Origin: JAMOAD01 sp023621955
GTDB taxonomy: Bacteria; Acidobacteriota; Aminicenantia; JAMOAD01
Direction of reading: 5' to 3'
DNA length: 43,522 bases
Assembly: GCA_035403085.1 (NCBI GenBank)
Contig: DAONEM010000016.1
Coordinates: 1 to 43,522, forward strand
The translations under genes were made by a program, and so were the position numbers. This document shows, in pieces, positions 6,234 to 15,296 of the stretch (positions within the stretch are counted from its first letter, which is position 1; each line of letters opens with the position of its first letter). The notes beneath the pieces are model-generated. The model searched no databases. It was not told the origin of the DNA and was given only the letters and a program-made list of their open reading frames with translations.

Positions 6234-7707
6234 GCTGAAATCCGCCCTGACTTCCAGGACCAACGGCATCTACCTGATCTCTTGGGAAGAGGACCGGGTT
6301 GAGAAAACCCTTCGGACCCTCTTCACCTCCCTCTTTCCGGAAGGGAAGGTCTATGTCTGGGAGAGCCTGCGCGGGATCGTTGACGAGAAAGACCAGGTTG
6401 TCTCCCCCGTTAAGGATCCCCGGGAGGCCCTTCTCTTCTTCGACGGGGCTGAAGAGAAGTCTCTCCTGATCTTCAAGGACTTTCACCTCTTCCTTCAGAA
6501 CGATCCCCGCCTCGTGAGAAGCGTCAGGGAACTCCTCTTCCGACTCCGTAGAAGCCTTAAGTACCTGGTCTTCACCTCCCCTTTCCTCCAGATTCCTCAG
6601 GAGTGGAAGAAGGAGGTTGAGGTCATCGAGGCCCTGCTCCCTCCCAGGGAGGAGCTCCAGGGGCTTCTCCAGCAGATGGTTTCCCTCTACTCCAAGAAAG
6701 GGGTGAAGTTCTCCCTGACCGACGAGGAGATGGAGGAGACCGTCAGGGCCCTCCAGGGAATGACCTTCGAAGAGGCGAAAAGGCTTCTCTCGAGACTCTT
6801 CCACGGGGTGAAGGAGGTGGACTCTTCCCTGGTCGTCCAGGTTCAGGGGCAGAAGAAGCAGGTGATCATCAAGGAGAGCGTCCTTGAGTACTTTCCGGAC
6901 AGGATCCCCCTCTCCGAGGTTGGTGGCTTGGGAAACCTCAAGGATTGGCTGACCAAGAGGAAGGGGGCCTTCTCCCCGGAAGCGAGGCGTTTCGGTCTGG
7001 ACAAGCCCCGGGGAATTCTGGTCATGGGCATCTCCGGCTGCGGCAAGAGCCTCTCCGTCAAGGCCGTGTCGGCCCTTTGGAACCTCCCCCTCTTCCGGTT
7101 GGACATGAACCTTGTTTACTCGGGAATCGGAGGAGCCCCTGAAGAGGCTTTCAGCAGGGCCCTGAAACTTGTCGAATCCCTGGCTCCCGCCGTCCTTTGG
7201 CTGGACGAAATCGAGAGCGGAATCACCGACAAACAGGCCGAGGGGCCCAACTCCAGAATCTTGGGTTACTTTCTCACCTGGATGCAGGAGCATAAGTCGG
7301 ATATCTTCATCGGAGCCACCGCCAACAGAATCGACAACCTTCCCGCCGAGGTTCTCCGCCGGGGGCGTTTCGATCAGATCTTCTTCGTTGACCTTCCGAC
7401 CAACCGGGAGAGGGAAGAGATCTTCCGGGTTCATCTGAAAAAGCGGGGCAACGATCTCTCCCGTTTCAACGTTTCTCAACTGGCCCAGATCACCTCGGGG
7501 TGGAGCGGTGCTGAGATAGAACAAGTGATTGTCTCAGCCATGTACGAGGCTTACGCTAAGAAGCGCCCCTTGCAGGAAGACGATCTTTTCGCTATCTTCG
7601 GAAGCTCCTATCCCCTCTCCACGACCATGGCCGAACAGATCAAGAAGATCCGGTCCTGGGCCCACGATCGGGCCTACCGGGCCTCCGGGGAAATACCGGA
7701 AGTATGA
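6217..7707 (+). CDS. Ycf46-like AAA ATPase
   Basis: The protein is 496 residues. Residues 1-200 are a divergent N-terminal domain that itself resembles a degenerate P-loop fold (LLFFDGAEEKSLLIFKDFHLFL, then YLVFTSPFLQIP), as in Ycf46 proteins. The AAA module follows, with Walker A GISGCGKS near 270-277, Walker B VLWLDEIE near 325-332, sensor-1 GATAN, and arginine finger RRGRFD. The C-terminal lid includes SGWSGAEIEQVIVSAMYEAY. Ycf46-type proteins are known in cyanobacteria and plastids and are scattered in other bacteria; their biochemical role is poorly defined. The start overlaps the HU-like gene by 17 bases and the stop overlaps recJ by 4, so it is tightly coupled to both. Confidence 0.85.
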   Translation: MSYTDELKSALTSRTNGIYLISWEEDRVEKTLRTLFTSLFPEGKVYVWESLRGIVDEKDQVVSPVKDPREALLFFDGAEEKSLLIFKDFHLFLQNDPRLVRSVRELLFRLRRSLKYLVFTSPFLQIPQEWKKEVEVIEALLPPREELQGLLQQMVSLYSKKGVKFSLTDEEMEETVRALQGMTFEEAKRLLSRLFHGVKEVDSSLVVQVQGQKKQVIIKESVLEYFPDRIPLSEVGGLGNLKDWLTKRKGAFSPEARRFGLDKPRGILVMGISGCGKSLSVKAVSALWNLPLFRLDMNLVYSGIGGAPEEAFSRALKLVESLAPAVLWLDEIESGITDKQAEGPNSRILGYFLTWMQEHKSDIFIGATANRIDNLPAEVLRRGRFDQIFFVDLPTNREREEIFRVHLKKRGNDLSRFNVSQLAQITSGWSGAEIEQVIVSAMYEAYAKKRPLQEDDLFAIFGSSYPLSTTMAEQIKKIRSWAHDRAYRASGEIPEV

Positions 7708-9380
7708 AGACCCGGTGGGAAGTCCAGGAGGAGCATCCGGAATCCCGGGAGGCCGACTCCCTTTATGGCCTGCACCCTGTGATCTTCGATGTGATCCTCA
7801 ACAGAGGGGTGACACAGGAGTCGAAGATCCACTCTTTCCTGAACCCGAAGATTTCCGACTCTTACGATCCCTTCCTTCTGGACGATCTGGAGGAGGGTGC
7901 CGAGAGAATCCTTCTTGCTAGAGAGCGCCGAGAGAAGGTTCTGGTGGTGGGCGACTACGACGTGGATGGGATCACCGGGACCACACTCCTCTACACCGCC
8001 CTTCTGGGGTTGGGGATTGAGGCCTCTTACTTCATCCCCCACCGGTTGATCCACGGGTACGGCGTCAAGGGCGAAGACATCGACATGGTCTTGGAACGAG
8101 GCGCCTCCCTGGTGGTTACCGTCGACAACGGGATCAAAGCCTACGATTTTGCGGCCCGGTGCAAGGAAGAGGGAATCGACTTGATCGTTACGGATCACCA
8201 CATACCGGACTCTGAGCTTCCTCCGGCAACCTATGTGATCAACCCGAAGAGGGAGGGATCTCACTATCCCTTCAGGGATCTCTCCGGTGTCGGAGTCGCC
8301 TTCAAGCTTGTCCAGGGACTCTACAGGAAGTGCGGTCAGGGCGCCCTTCTCGACTCTTTCCTCAAATGGGCGGCGATCGGTACGGTTGCCGATATCGTCC
8401 CCTTGGTGGACGAGAACAGAATCTTCGTCAGGGAGGGGTTTCGAAGCCTTTCCGACCTTGCCGACGGTGGGCTCAAGGCTCTCTTGACGGAAGCCGGCGT
8501 CAACCAGCAGACAATAACCGCGGAGGACGTCTACTTCCGGATCGGGCCAAGGATCAACGTCGCCGGAAGGCTCGAGGATCCGAACCTCATCATGGAGCTC
8601 TTTCTCGGCCAAGGGAGCGAAGCCACAACGATAGCCCAAAGCCTCAACACCCTCAACAGCCGTCGACAAAGCATAGAGCAGAAGGTTCTCAAGGAGGCCC
8701 GCCGGCGGATAGAGAAGGAGGGCCTTTTCAGAGACCCTGTCATCGTTGTCGAAAGCGATGATTGGCACCGCGGGGTGATCGGGATCGCCTCGACCAAGCT
8801 TGTCGAGGAGTATGGGCGTCCTGTCATCCTCGTGGCCGTGGAGGAGGACGGGAGAGGCTACGCTTCCGGGCGCTCCGCCGGGAACGTCTCCTTGATTGAT
8901 AAGATCGAAAGGCTCAAAGAGCTCTTCGTCCTTAAGGATGGGAGTCTTAACTACGGCGGGCACTCCCAGGCCGTCGGCTTCTCGCTCCCCTGCGAGAACA
9001 TCTCCCTCCTGAGGGAACGCATCCGGGAAACCTTCTCTCCCGATGAGACCGCCATAGAGAAGAGGTACAGGGTAGAAGCCTTTCTGGAGCTCAACCAACT
9101 GGACGATTCCTTCTTCGACTCCCTTCAGCGGCTTCTCCCCTTCGGCTTCGGAAACCCCAAGCCCCTCTTCGGTCTCTTAGAGGCTCAACTCTTAGTGAAG
9201 TCTTCGCGGCATGGAAGCAAGAAGATCCACCTGGAGGTTGAGAAGGGGGGGAGGTCTCTCCCCGGCTACTTCTGGGACCGTCCGGGCCTGGAGATTCAGT
9301 CAGGGAAGAGGACACTCCTCTTCTTTCCCCACCGCAACTCCCGGGGGGAGATCTCCCTCGAGGTCGTCGACTCAAAATGA
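7704..9380 (+). CDS. recJ: Single-stranded-DNA-specific exonuclease RecJ
   Basis: The protein is 558 residues, typical for RecJ. The DHH-family motifs are in order: VVGDYDVDGITG near residue 80, VTVDNGI near 135, VTDHHIPD near 163 (the DHH motif), and later GRLEDPNLIMELFL. The DHHA1 domain has SDDWHRGVIGIASTKLVEEYGRP and GGHSQAVGFS. RecJ degrades single-stranded DNA 5' to 3' in recombination, mismatch and base-excision repair, using divalent metal held by the aspartates and histidines of these motifs. The start ATG overlaps the AAA ATPase stop (ATGA) and its own stop overlaps the LptC/A start in the same way. Confidence 0.93.
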   Translation: MKTRWEVQEEHPESREADSLYGLHPVIFDVILNRGVTQESKIHSFLNPKISDSYDPFLLDDLEEGAERILLARERREKVLVVGDYDVDGITGTTLLYTALLGLGIEASYFIPHRLIHGYGVKGEDIDMVLERGASLVVTVDNGIKAYDFAARCKEEGIDLIVTDHHIPDSELPPATYVINPKREGSHYPFRDLSGVGVAFKLVQGLYRKCGQGALLDSFLKWAAIGTVADIVPLVDENRIFVREGFRSLSDLADGGLKALLTEAGVNQQTITAEDVYFRIGPRINVAGRLEDPNLIMELFLGQGSEATTIAQSLNTLNSRRQSIEQKVLKEARRRIEKEGLFRDPVIVVESDDWHRGVIGIASTKLVEEYGRPVILVAVEEDGRGYASGRSAGNVSLIDKIERLKELFVLKDGSLNYGGHSQAVGFSLPCENISLLRERIRETFSPDETAIEKRYRVEAFLELNQLDDSFFDSLQRLLPFGFGNPKPLFGLLEAQLLVKSSRHGSKKIHLEVEKGGRSLPGYFWDRPGLEIQSGKRTLLFFPHRNSRGEISLEVVDSK

Positions 9381-11155
9381 AGAGCCGTAAGGTCTTCCTC
9401 CTCCTTCTTGTCCCCCTCTTGGCCCTTCTGGCCGCCCTCTTATTCCTGAAGCCCTTCAAGGGAGGAACCGCCTCTCGAAAAGGGGGAAATGTAGAACCGC
9501 CCTTCACTTTTCGCAAGGTGCTCAAGGGGAAGACGGTCTTTCAGGTCAAAGGGGCAAGGGTGAAGCCCGGAGAGGCGGGGAGGATCGAAATCGAAGGGAA
9601 CGTCGTCTTCTCCCTCGAGAAGAAGGGGGAGGCCCTGCGACTTCAATGTGACAAACTGTCGGCTACAGCGGATTTTAAGTGGATCCTCTTCCAGGGGAAC
9701 GTCGTAGTCGTCGGTAAAGGCATGACCATCAAGACGGAGCGGATCGATTACGAAGATGGACGTTCTCTGAGTTCCCAGAAGCCGACCACCGTTCAGGGCC
9801 GTCTCTTTGGGTTCCACGCCACCTTCTTCTCCTACGACTTGACCACGGGAGACCTTGCCTTCGGGGGCATCTCCCAGGCCAAGATAACTCTGAGGGGAAG
9901 GTCCTACGATGTTCAAGCCTCCCACATGGTCCTCAACAACGCGAAGAGGCTTCTTCAGATATGGGGGAGTCCCCTCACCTTTCGCTCAGACCGTGAGGAG
10001 TACCGGATGCCCCAGATGACCCTCTTCTTCGACGGGGACCAAAATTGGACGAACGGGGAGGTCCTTCAACCGGAAGGATTCTTGGAAAGGGATGGTTTTC
10101 GTCGAGAGCTCAACTGCGCCCGCTTGGAGATGACCTTTCAAAAAGGGAAGCTAGAAGGGGCCCGTTGCTTTGAGGGAGCTCGGTTGAAGGAGGTCAAAGG
10201 AGAACGCTCAAGGGTCTTCCAGGCCGCGGAGATGCTCTTCCGTTTCTCCAGCCAAGGGCAGGCCGAGAAGCTCTCCGTTCCGGTCCCCTTCGGAATGGAG
10301 ACCTACCTGGGGGAGAAGAAGATCGGTCAGGGAGGGGCCGCCTCCCTAGAGGCCTCCCTGGGCGAAGGAGGGGAGATCAAGAGGGCCCTCTTCGACGGGA
10401 AAGGGGAGCGGGTGGTCCTGATCGAGGGATCCCGCAGGGTCTGGGGGCACAAGGTGACCGTAGAGGGGGCGAAAGAGGAGACCACTCTAGAGGGGGACGG
10501 TGGAGTCTTGGAGGAGGGGAACCAGTTCGTTCGAGGGGAGAGTCTCTTCCTCGCCCCCCGAAGGGACTATCTGACCGCCCGGACCAACGTTCAGGGGAGA
10601 GTCGAAAAGAGCGGCCTCTCCTATGTCTGCCGTTTTCTCAAGAAGGAGAAGAACAACCTTCGTCTCGAGGGGGGAGCCTTTCTCAGGGGGCCCCAAGGGG
10701 AGATCTTCGGCAACTCCGTGCTCATGGACCTCAAGACGGAGGCCTTAACCGTCGATAAAGGGTGGGTCAGCAAGGAGAACCTGAGGTTCGAGGGTGAGAG
10801 GCTGGAGAAGCGTGGAGGAGTCTTGAAGTCCAAGAACAAGACCGTTGTCACCACCAAGGAACTCACCCTTCGAGGCGGAGCCGGTGAAGTGGTGGAGAAG
10901 GACGGTAAGAGCGAGAGCTTCAACCTTGTGGGCGGCGTACTCTTTTCGACACCTCAGGGGAAGGGAAACGCCGACAGAGCGAGGGCGCTGTTGGCCAAGA
11001 ACCTTCTCTATCTGGAAGGTCACGTCCTCTACCAGCAGAAGGGGAAGGGGGACCTGACCGGTGAGAAATTGACCCTGAACCTCAAGGATGGTACAATGGT
11101 GGCTCAATCGGAGAGGGAACAGTCCACCGAGGTCGTCATTGAGCGGAAGCGTTGA
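9377..11155 (+). CDS. LptC/LptA-like LPS transport protein (long, with OstA-like repeats)
   Basis: The protein is 592 residues. One N-terminal membrane helix (residues 5-26) is followed by a periplasmic part made of repeated short beta strands in the OstA/LptA style: GRIEIEGNVVF, KWILFQGNVVVVGKGMTIKTERIDYEDG, then TLEGDGGVLEEGNQFVRGESLFL, and at the end KNLLYLEGHVLYQQKGKGDLTGEKLTLNLKDG. LptC anchors to the LptBFG transporter and LptA forms the periplasmic bridge for lipopolysaccharide. Here one protein seems to cover both, at about three times LptC length. It lies immediately upstream of lptB. The exact LptC/LptA boundary cannot be placed by eye, and a single long LptC-family member is the alternative. 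Confidence 0.7.
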   Translation: MKSRKVFLLLLVPLLALLAALLFLKPFKGGTASRKGGNVEPPFTFRKVLKGKTVFQVKGARVKPGEAGRIEIEGNVVFSLEKKGEALRLQCDKLSATADFKWILFQGNVVVVGKGMTIKTERIDYEDGRSLSSQKPTTVQGRLFGFHATFFSYDLTTGDLAFGGISQAKITLRGRSYDVQASHMVLNNAKRLLQIWGSPLTFRSDREEYRMPQMTLFFDGDQNWTNGEVLQPEGFLERDGFRRELNCARLEMTFQKGKLEGARCFEGARLKEVKGERSRVFQAAEMLFRFSSQGQAEKLSVPVPFGMETYLGEKKIGQGGAASLEASLGEGGEIKRALFDGKGERVVLIEGSRRVWGHKVTVEGAKEETTLEGDGGVLEEGNQFVRGESLFLAPRRDYLTARTNVQGRVEKSGLSYVCRFLKKEKNNLRLEGGAFLRGPQGEIFGNSVLMDLKTEALTVDKGWVSKENLRFEGERLEKRGGVLKSKNKTVVTTKELTLRGGAGEVVEKDGKSESFNLVGGVLFSTPQGKGNADRARALLAKNLLYLEGHVLYQQKGKGDLTGEKLTLNLKDGTMVAQSEREQSTEVVIERKR

Positions 11156-11877
11156 TGATCAAAGCCGAAGGGTTGATGAAGAAGTACGGTAAGCGGACCG
11201 TGCTCAAGGGTGTCGATATAGAAGTCGATCGTAAAGAGATCGTCGGCCTCTTGGGACCGAACGGTGCGGGCAAGACCACCGCCTTTTCCCTCTTACTCGG
11301 CCTCATCTCCTCCGACGGTGGGAGTGTCTTCCTCGACGGTGTTTCCTTGCAGGGATGGCCCATGTACCGCCGCGCTCGGGCGGGGATCGCGTTCCTTCCC
11401 CAAGAGAGCTCTATCTTTCGGGGGTTGACGGTGGAAGAGAACCTTCTCGCCGTTCTGGAAACGAGAAGGGAGAAGGGGTTCAGCCCCCATGGGGCGGCCC
11501 GTCAGCTCATGGAACGCTTCGGCCTTCTCGCCCTTGCCAGGCAGCTCTCTTCGACTCTCTCGGGGGGGGAGAAGAGAAGGCTCGAGATCGCTCGGGCTTT
11601 GGCCCTCTCCCCGAGCTATCTCTTCCTCGACGAACCCTTCACGGGGATCGACCCGATCGCCATCGGGGAGATTCAGACACTCCTGGGAGAGCTGAAAAAG
11701 GAGGGGTTGGGAATACTTGTGAGCGATCATAATGTTCGGGAAACCCTAAAAATCACGGAAAGGGCATATATTATAATGGACGGCCTTGTCATCCGTCGGG
11801 GAAGCCCCGAGGAGCTTGTCAGGGACCCCTTCATCAGAGAAAAATATTTAGGCAGGGAGTTGAAGATAGAAGGATGA
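11155..11877 (+). CDS. lptB: LPS export ABC transporter ATPase LptB
   Basis: The protein is 240 residues, the normal LptB length. Walker A GPNGAGKTT is near 34-42, the Q-loop is in FLPQESSIFRGLTVEENL, the signature is LSGGEKRRLEIARAL, Walker B is YLFLDEPFTGIDPIA, and the H-loop is SDHNVRETL. The FRGLTVEENL and EPFTGIDPIA wording is characteristic of LptB rather than other ABC ATPases. It powers LPS extraction from the inner membrane together with LptF and LptG, which are not in this window. I chose ATG at 11155, which shares one base with the preceding stop; a TTG three bases earlier is also in frame. rpoN follows with an ATGA overlap, the classic lptB-rpoN arrangement. Confidence 0.95.
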   Translation: MIKAEGLMKKYGKRTVLKGVDIEVDRKEIVGLLGPNGAGKTTAFSLLLGLISSDGGSVFLDGVSLQGWPMYRRARAGIAFLPQESSIFRGLTVEENLLAVLETRREKGFSPHGAARQLMERFGLLALARQLSSTLSGGEKRRLEIARALALSPSYLFLDEPFTGIDPIAIGEIQTLLGELKKEGLGILVSDHNVRETLKITERAYIIMDGLVIRRGSPEELVRDPFIREKYLGRELKIEG

Positions 11878-13367
11878 AACGTTCCATAGGCATGAATATC
11901 TCTCCTTCTCTCAAACAAAGCCTCAACCCGGCGGTCTACCAACAGCTCAAATTGCTCCATCTCCCTTTCTTAGAGCTCGTGGAGACCGTGAACATGGAGT
12001 TGGAAGAGAACCCCCTCCTGGCCATCGACGGCGAAGAAACGGAAACGCCCTCATCCCAGGAGGGCGCCGACTCCCAAGAGGCGGTCGAAGAGCCTCAAGG
12101 GGAGAAGCCACAAGAGGACGAGCCCTTCGAAGAGAGAAACTCTCTGGACCTCGACCTGATCAAGGATTTCTTCGAGCGGGATGACGAGCCCTCCTTTCTG
12201 AGCCAGAGGGAAGAGGGGGACGAGAACCTCTGGGAGAAGATCATCCCTGCGCCGGAGTCTCTCTGGGAGAAACTGACCTTTCAGGCGCGTCTGGAGTTCG
12301 ACGATCCTAAGGCCCTCTTGGCGGCGGAGTTTCTGATCTACAACCTCAACGAGAAGGGCTTTTTGAACCTCACCGAAGAGGAGACCGATACGTTCCTCGA
12401 AGGCTTTGCCCTGGAGGCAAACCCCTTCGGTCCTGAAGAGTTGGAGAGCGTTCGACGGCGGATCCAAGCCTTCGATCCGCCTGGGCTCGCCAGCCGGGAT
12501 GTTCGGGAGTGCCTCCTCTTCCAGTCGGAGTTCCGGAACTCCCCTGAAAGTGAGGGAATCAGGGACCTGCTGGAGAACCATTTCGACCTTTTCCTCAAGG
12601 GAGATCTCGCGGCGGTTGGTCGCTCCATGGGGATCGAACGGGAGAAACTCGACCGTATTGTCGAAGAACTGAAGAAGTTGGAGCCCTACCCCGGGGAGGT
12701 CCTGATTCAGACCAAGACGGAGTATGTTATTCCCGACGCCGTTGTCCTGAAGGAGGGAGACGGTTACGGGGTCTACTTGAACGACGATCAGATCCCCCGA
12801 TTGGCCTTGAGCGGTTACTACCGCAAGCTTATCGACCGGATGAAGTGGAAGAGAGGGGAAGAGGCCCGCTACCTGAGGCAGAAGTTAGATAGGGCCATGG
12901 CCTTCATCCACTCTCTGGATTACAGGAACAGGAGCCTCTACAAAGTTGCAAAGGCGATCGTCGAACGGCAGAAGGATTTCTTGGAGAGCGGTCCCTCCGC
13001 CATGAAACCTATGAAACTCAAGGATATCGCCGGAGACATCGACCTTCATGAAACCACGGTGAGCCGCGTCGTTTCCCAGAAGTATATGATGACCCCTCTC
13101 GGCCTCTTCCCCATGAAATTCTTCTTCACTTCGGCCTTGAAAGGAACCGGAGGGGAGGAGCTCTCCTCTCTCTCCATCAAAGAGAGAATCAAGAGGCTGG
13201 TGGAGGGCGAGGATCCGGGAAGGCCGCTCTCCGACGATAAGTTGACGGATATCCTCCTCTCCATGGGCGTGAAGATCAAACGAAGAACAGTGGCAAAATA
13301 TCGGGAGGAGTTGGAGATTCCCTCCTCTCTGGCAAGAAAAAAAATAAAAAAAGGGGTGAAACCATGA
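11874..13367 (+). CDS. rpoN: RNA polymerase sigma-54 factor RpoN
   Basis: The protein is 497 residues. Region I is the N-terminal LKQSLNPAVYQQLKLLHLPFLELVETVNMELEENPLL. An acidic region II (about 50-110) follows, then the core-binding domain, the helix-turn-helix (IAGDIDLHETTVSRVVSQKY), and the RpoN box RRTVAKYREELEIPSS near the end. Sigma-54 recognises -24/-12 promoters and needs an AAA+ activator, none of which is encoded in this window. The gene sits between lptB and hpf with 4-base overlaps on both sides, as in many proteobacteria. Confidence 0.96.
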   Translation: MKRSIGMNISPSLKQSLNPAVYQQLKLLHLPFLELVETVNMELEENPLLAIDGEETETPSSQEGADSQEAVEEPQGEKPQEDEPFEERNSLDLDLIKDFFERDDEPSFLSQREEGDENLWEKIIPAPESLWEKLTFQARLEFDDPKALLAAEFLIYNLNEKGFLNLTEEETDTFLEGFALEANPFGPEELESVRRRIQAFDPPGLASRDVRECLLFQSEFRNSPESEGIRDLLENHFDLFLKGDLAAVGRSMGIEREKLDRIVEELKKLEPYPGEVLIQTKTEYVIPDAVVLKEGDGYGVYLNDDQIPRLALSGYYRKLIDRMKWKRGEEARYLRQKLDRAMAFIHSLDYRNRSLYKVAKAIVERQKDFLESGPSAMKPMKLKDIAGDIDLHETTVSRVVSQKYMMTPLGLFPMKFFFTSALKGTGGEELSSLSIKERIKRLVEGEDPGRPLSDDKLTDILLSMGVKIKRRTVAKYREELEIPSSLARKKIKKGVKP

Positions 13368-13882
13368 ACTTCAAACTCACAGGAAGAAACGTAGAAATCG
13401 AAGAGGCTGACCGGGAGTATTGTCTTAAACGTCTCGGAAAGATGGAAAAGATTGTCTCTCAGATTCTCGATGTTGAAGTGGTCGTCTCCAAGGAGCGTTT
13501 CACCGCCATCGCCGATATTACCCTTAAATCGAAGATCGCCCTCTTCAACGCGAAAGAGAAGGGGAAGGATGTCAAGAGCGCCTTGAACGCCCTCTTCGAT
13601 CTTCTGGAGCTTCAGGCCAAGAGGGAGAAGGAGAAGCTGACGACGAAGAAAAAGAAGAAAGAGGAGTCTCCGGTGGTCCAGGAGGAGAGCCTCCGGGAGG
13701 AGCCCACCCTGGAGGTCTCAGACAGCTTCAGCACCAAGCCCATCACCTTGAAGGAGGCCCTCGGGTTCCTGAAGGAGAGCTCCGAAACCGTCTACGCTTT
13801 CAAGAACATCGACAACGGATACTTTACAGTCCTCTACAAGAAGGGAAAGAAGCAGACTGCCATTATCGAGATGAAGGGCTGA
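13364..13882 (+). CDS. hpf: Ribosome hibernation promoting factor, long form
   Basis: The protein is 172 residues. The N-terminal S30AE domain (residues 1-95: MNFKLTGRNVEIEEADREYCLKR... in family style) binds in the 30S decoding channel. A charged linker (KKKKKEE) leads to a C-terminal dimerisation domain (about 123-172: KPITLKEALGFLKESSETVYAFKN, then VLYKKGKKQTAIIEMK). Long HPF dimerises ribosomes to inactive 100S particles in stationary phase. The ATG overlaps the rpoN stop (ATGA). Being directly after rpoN is the usual place for hpf/raiA. Confidence 0.93.
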   Translation: MNFKLTGRNVEIEEADREYCLKRLGKMEKIVSQILDVEVVVSKERFTAIADITLKSKIALFNAKEKGKDVKSALNALFDLLELQAKREKEKLTTKKKKKEESPVVQEESLREEPTLEVSDSFSTKPITLKEALGFLKESSETVYAFKNIDNGYFTVLYKKGKKQTAIIEMKG

Positions 13883-13896
13883 GAGGGAGGCACCCA

Positions 13897-14340
13897 TTGG
13901 ATGAAAAGAAGGTCATCTTTCTTTCGAGTCTTAAAAAGATAGACGCCCTGGAAGAGATGGTGAAGGCCCTGCGGGAGCGGGGCCTTCTCTCCCGGAGCGA
14001 AGGGGTTTTCGAAGACCTGAAGAAACGGGAAGAGTTGGGGAGTACCGGAATCGGAAGGTCCATCGCTTTACCCCACAGCCAAGGCGAGGGGATAGAGAAG
14101 CCTCTGATCGCTCTCGGCGTGAGCAGGAAGGGGGTCGACTACGATTCCGGCGACGGTCTTCCCGTCCATCTTCTCTTCCTTGTCCTTTCGCCGATGAAGC
14201 CGGCGGGCCGTCATCTGGAGCTGCTCGCCGCCGCGGCACGTCTGGCCAAGACCCTCTCCGGCCGTTTAGCCCCCTACCTTGAGAGTGGAGACCCTGAGAG
14301 ATTCTTCGAAGTCTTGAGGCAAGAGGCCTCCCGCTTCTAA
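13897..14340 (+). CDS. ptsN: PTS EIIA(Ntr)-type regulatory protein PtsN
   Basis: The protein is 147 residues of the fructose/nitrogen EIIA fold. The phosphorylatable histidine is His60 in STGIGRSIALPHSQ. Later signatures are VSRKGVDYDSGDGLPVHLLFLVLSP and LELLAAAARLAKTL. It receives phosphate from HPr and acts as a regulator rather than a sugar transporter when no EIIB/C partner is present, as here. The start is TTG at 13897: the nearby ATG at 13901 is out of frame, and GGGAGG lies 6 bases before the TTG. It shares one base with hprK. Confidence 0.92.
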   Translation: MDEKKVIFLSSLKKIDALEEMVKALRERGLLSRSEGVFEDLKKREELGSTGIGRSIALPHSQGEGIEKPLIALGVSRKGVDYDSGDGLPVHLLFLVLSPMKPAGRHLELLAAAARLAKTLSGRLAPYLESGDPERFFEVLRQEASRF

Positions 14341-15296
14341 TGGAAGAGAACCTGGACAAGAGGGTCACCGTGGAGACCCTCTACGGGTTTCTGAAGGAGA
14401 GGCTCTCTCTGACCCCTCTGGCCGGAGGCTTAGGGAAGGGGAGGGACGTCAGGAGTCCCCGGGTCCTCTACCCCTCGGTCTTGCTCAGCGGCTACGGGGA
14501 GCAGGATACCCGGGAGGGGATTCTCCTCTTGAGCGATCCCTTTCTCGAGAGGTTCGAAAAATCCCGTCCTGAGGAGAAGGAGAAGCTCCTCAACCGCTTT
14601 TACACCTCCTCCATCCCCTGTGTCATCGCCGTCACAGGCGAGAACGTGGATCCTCTTCTGCTCTTAGAGTCCGAACGCCGGGGCATACCGCTCTTTCGCT
14701 CGGAAGCCCCCTTTCAATCGGCCGTGGAGGGGTTGACGGTCTTTCTCTCCCGGCGCCTGACGGGAGGTCACCGGATCCACGGTGTCATGATGGATATCTA
14801 CGGTGTTGGTGTCTTGATCCTTGGCGATTCCGGAGTCGGAAAGAGCGAAAACGCCTTGGACCTTGTCATGCGGGGGCACAGGTTAGTCTCCGACGATGTC
14901 GTCGAGATATATGAGACGTCCGGCGGGGACCTGGCCGCTTCTTCTCCGGAACTCACGCGGTATCACATGGAGATTCGGGGGTTGGGGATCATCAACATCA
15001 AGGATCTCTTCGGAATCTCCTCCATCGCCGAGGAGAAAAAGGTACAGCTGATTATCTCCCTGGAGCGGTGGGATTCTGCCAAAGAGTACGAGAGGCTCGG
15101 TTGGGAGATGAAGAAGAAAACCCTCCTGGAGGTGGAGTTCCCCTGGATCGAGATCCCCGTAGCCCCTGGGAGGAACCTTTCCGCCATCATAGAGGTGGCC
15201 GTGAGGGTCTTCTTGCTCCGTCAGATGGGAATCAACCCGGTTCGGGACATCGATCGCAGGATCAGGGAGTGGAGTGAAGAGAATGACGACCAGTAG
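14340..15296 (+). CDS. hprK: HPr kinase/phosphorylase HprK
   Basis: The protein is 318 residues. The N-terminal MurF-like domain covers 1-130. The P-loop GDSGVGKSENALDLVMRGH is at about 162-180, followed by LVSDDVVEI and the signature MEIRGLGIINIKDLFG near 220. The C-terminal helix carries NPVRDIDRRI. HprK phosphorylates and dephosphorylates Ser46 of HPr; HPr in this operon has that serine. The canonical P-loop GKSETALEL is GKSENALDL here, a mild change. The ATG overlaps the ptsN stop by one base. Confidence 0.94.
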   Translation: MEENLDKRVTVETLYGFLKERLSLTPLAGGLGKGRDVRSPRVLYPSVLLSGYGEQDTREGILLLSDPFLERFEKSRPEEKEKLLNRFYTSSIPCVIAVTGENVDPLLLLESERRGIPLFRSEAPFQSAVEGLTVFLSRRLTGGHRIHGVMMDIYGVGVLILGDSGVGKSENALDLVMRGHRLVSDDVVEIYETSGGDLAASSPELTRYHMEIRGLGIINIKDLFGISSIAEEKKVQLIISLERWDSAKEYERLGWEMKKKTLLEVEFPWIEIPVAPGRNLSAIIEVAVRVFLLRQMGINPVRDIDRRIREWSEENDDQ

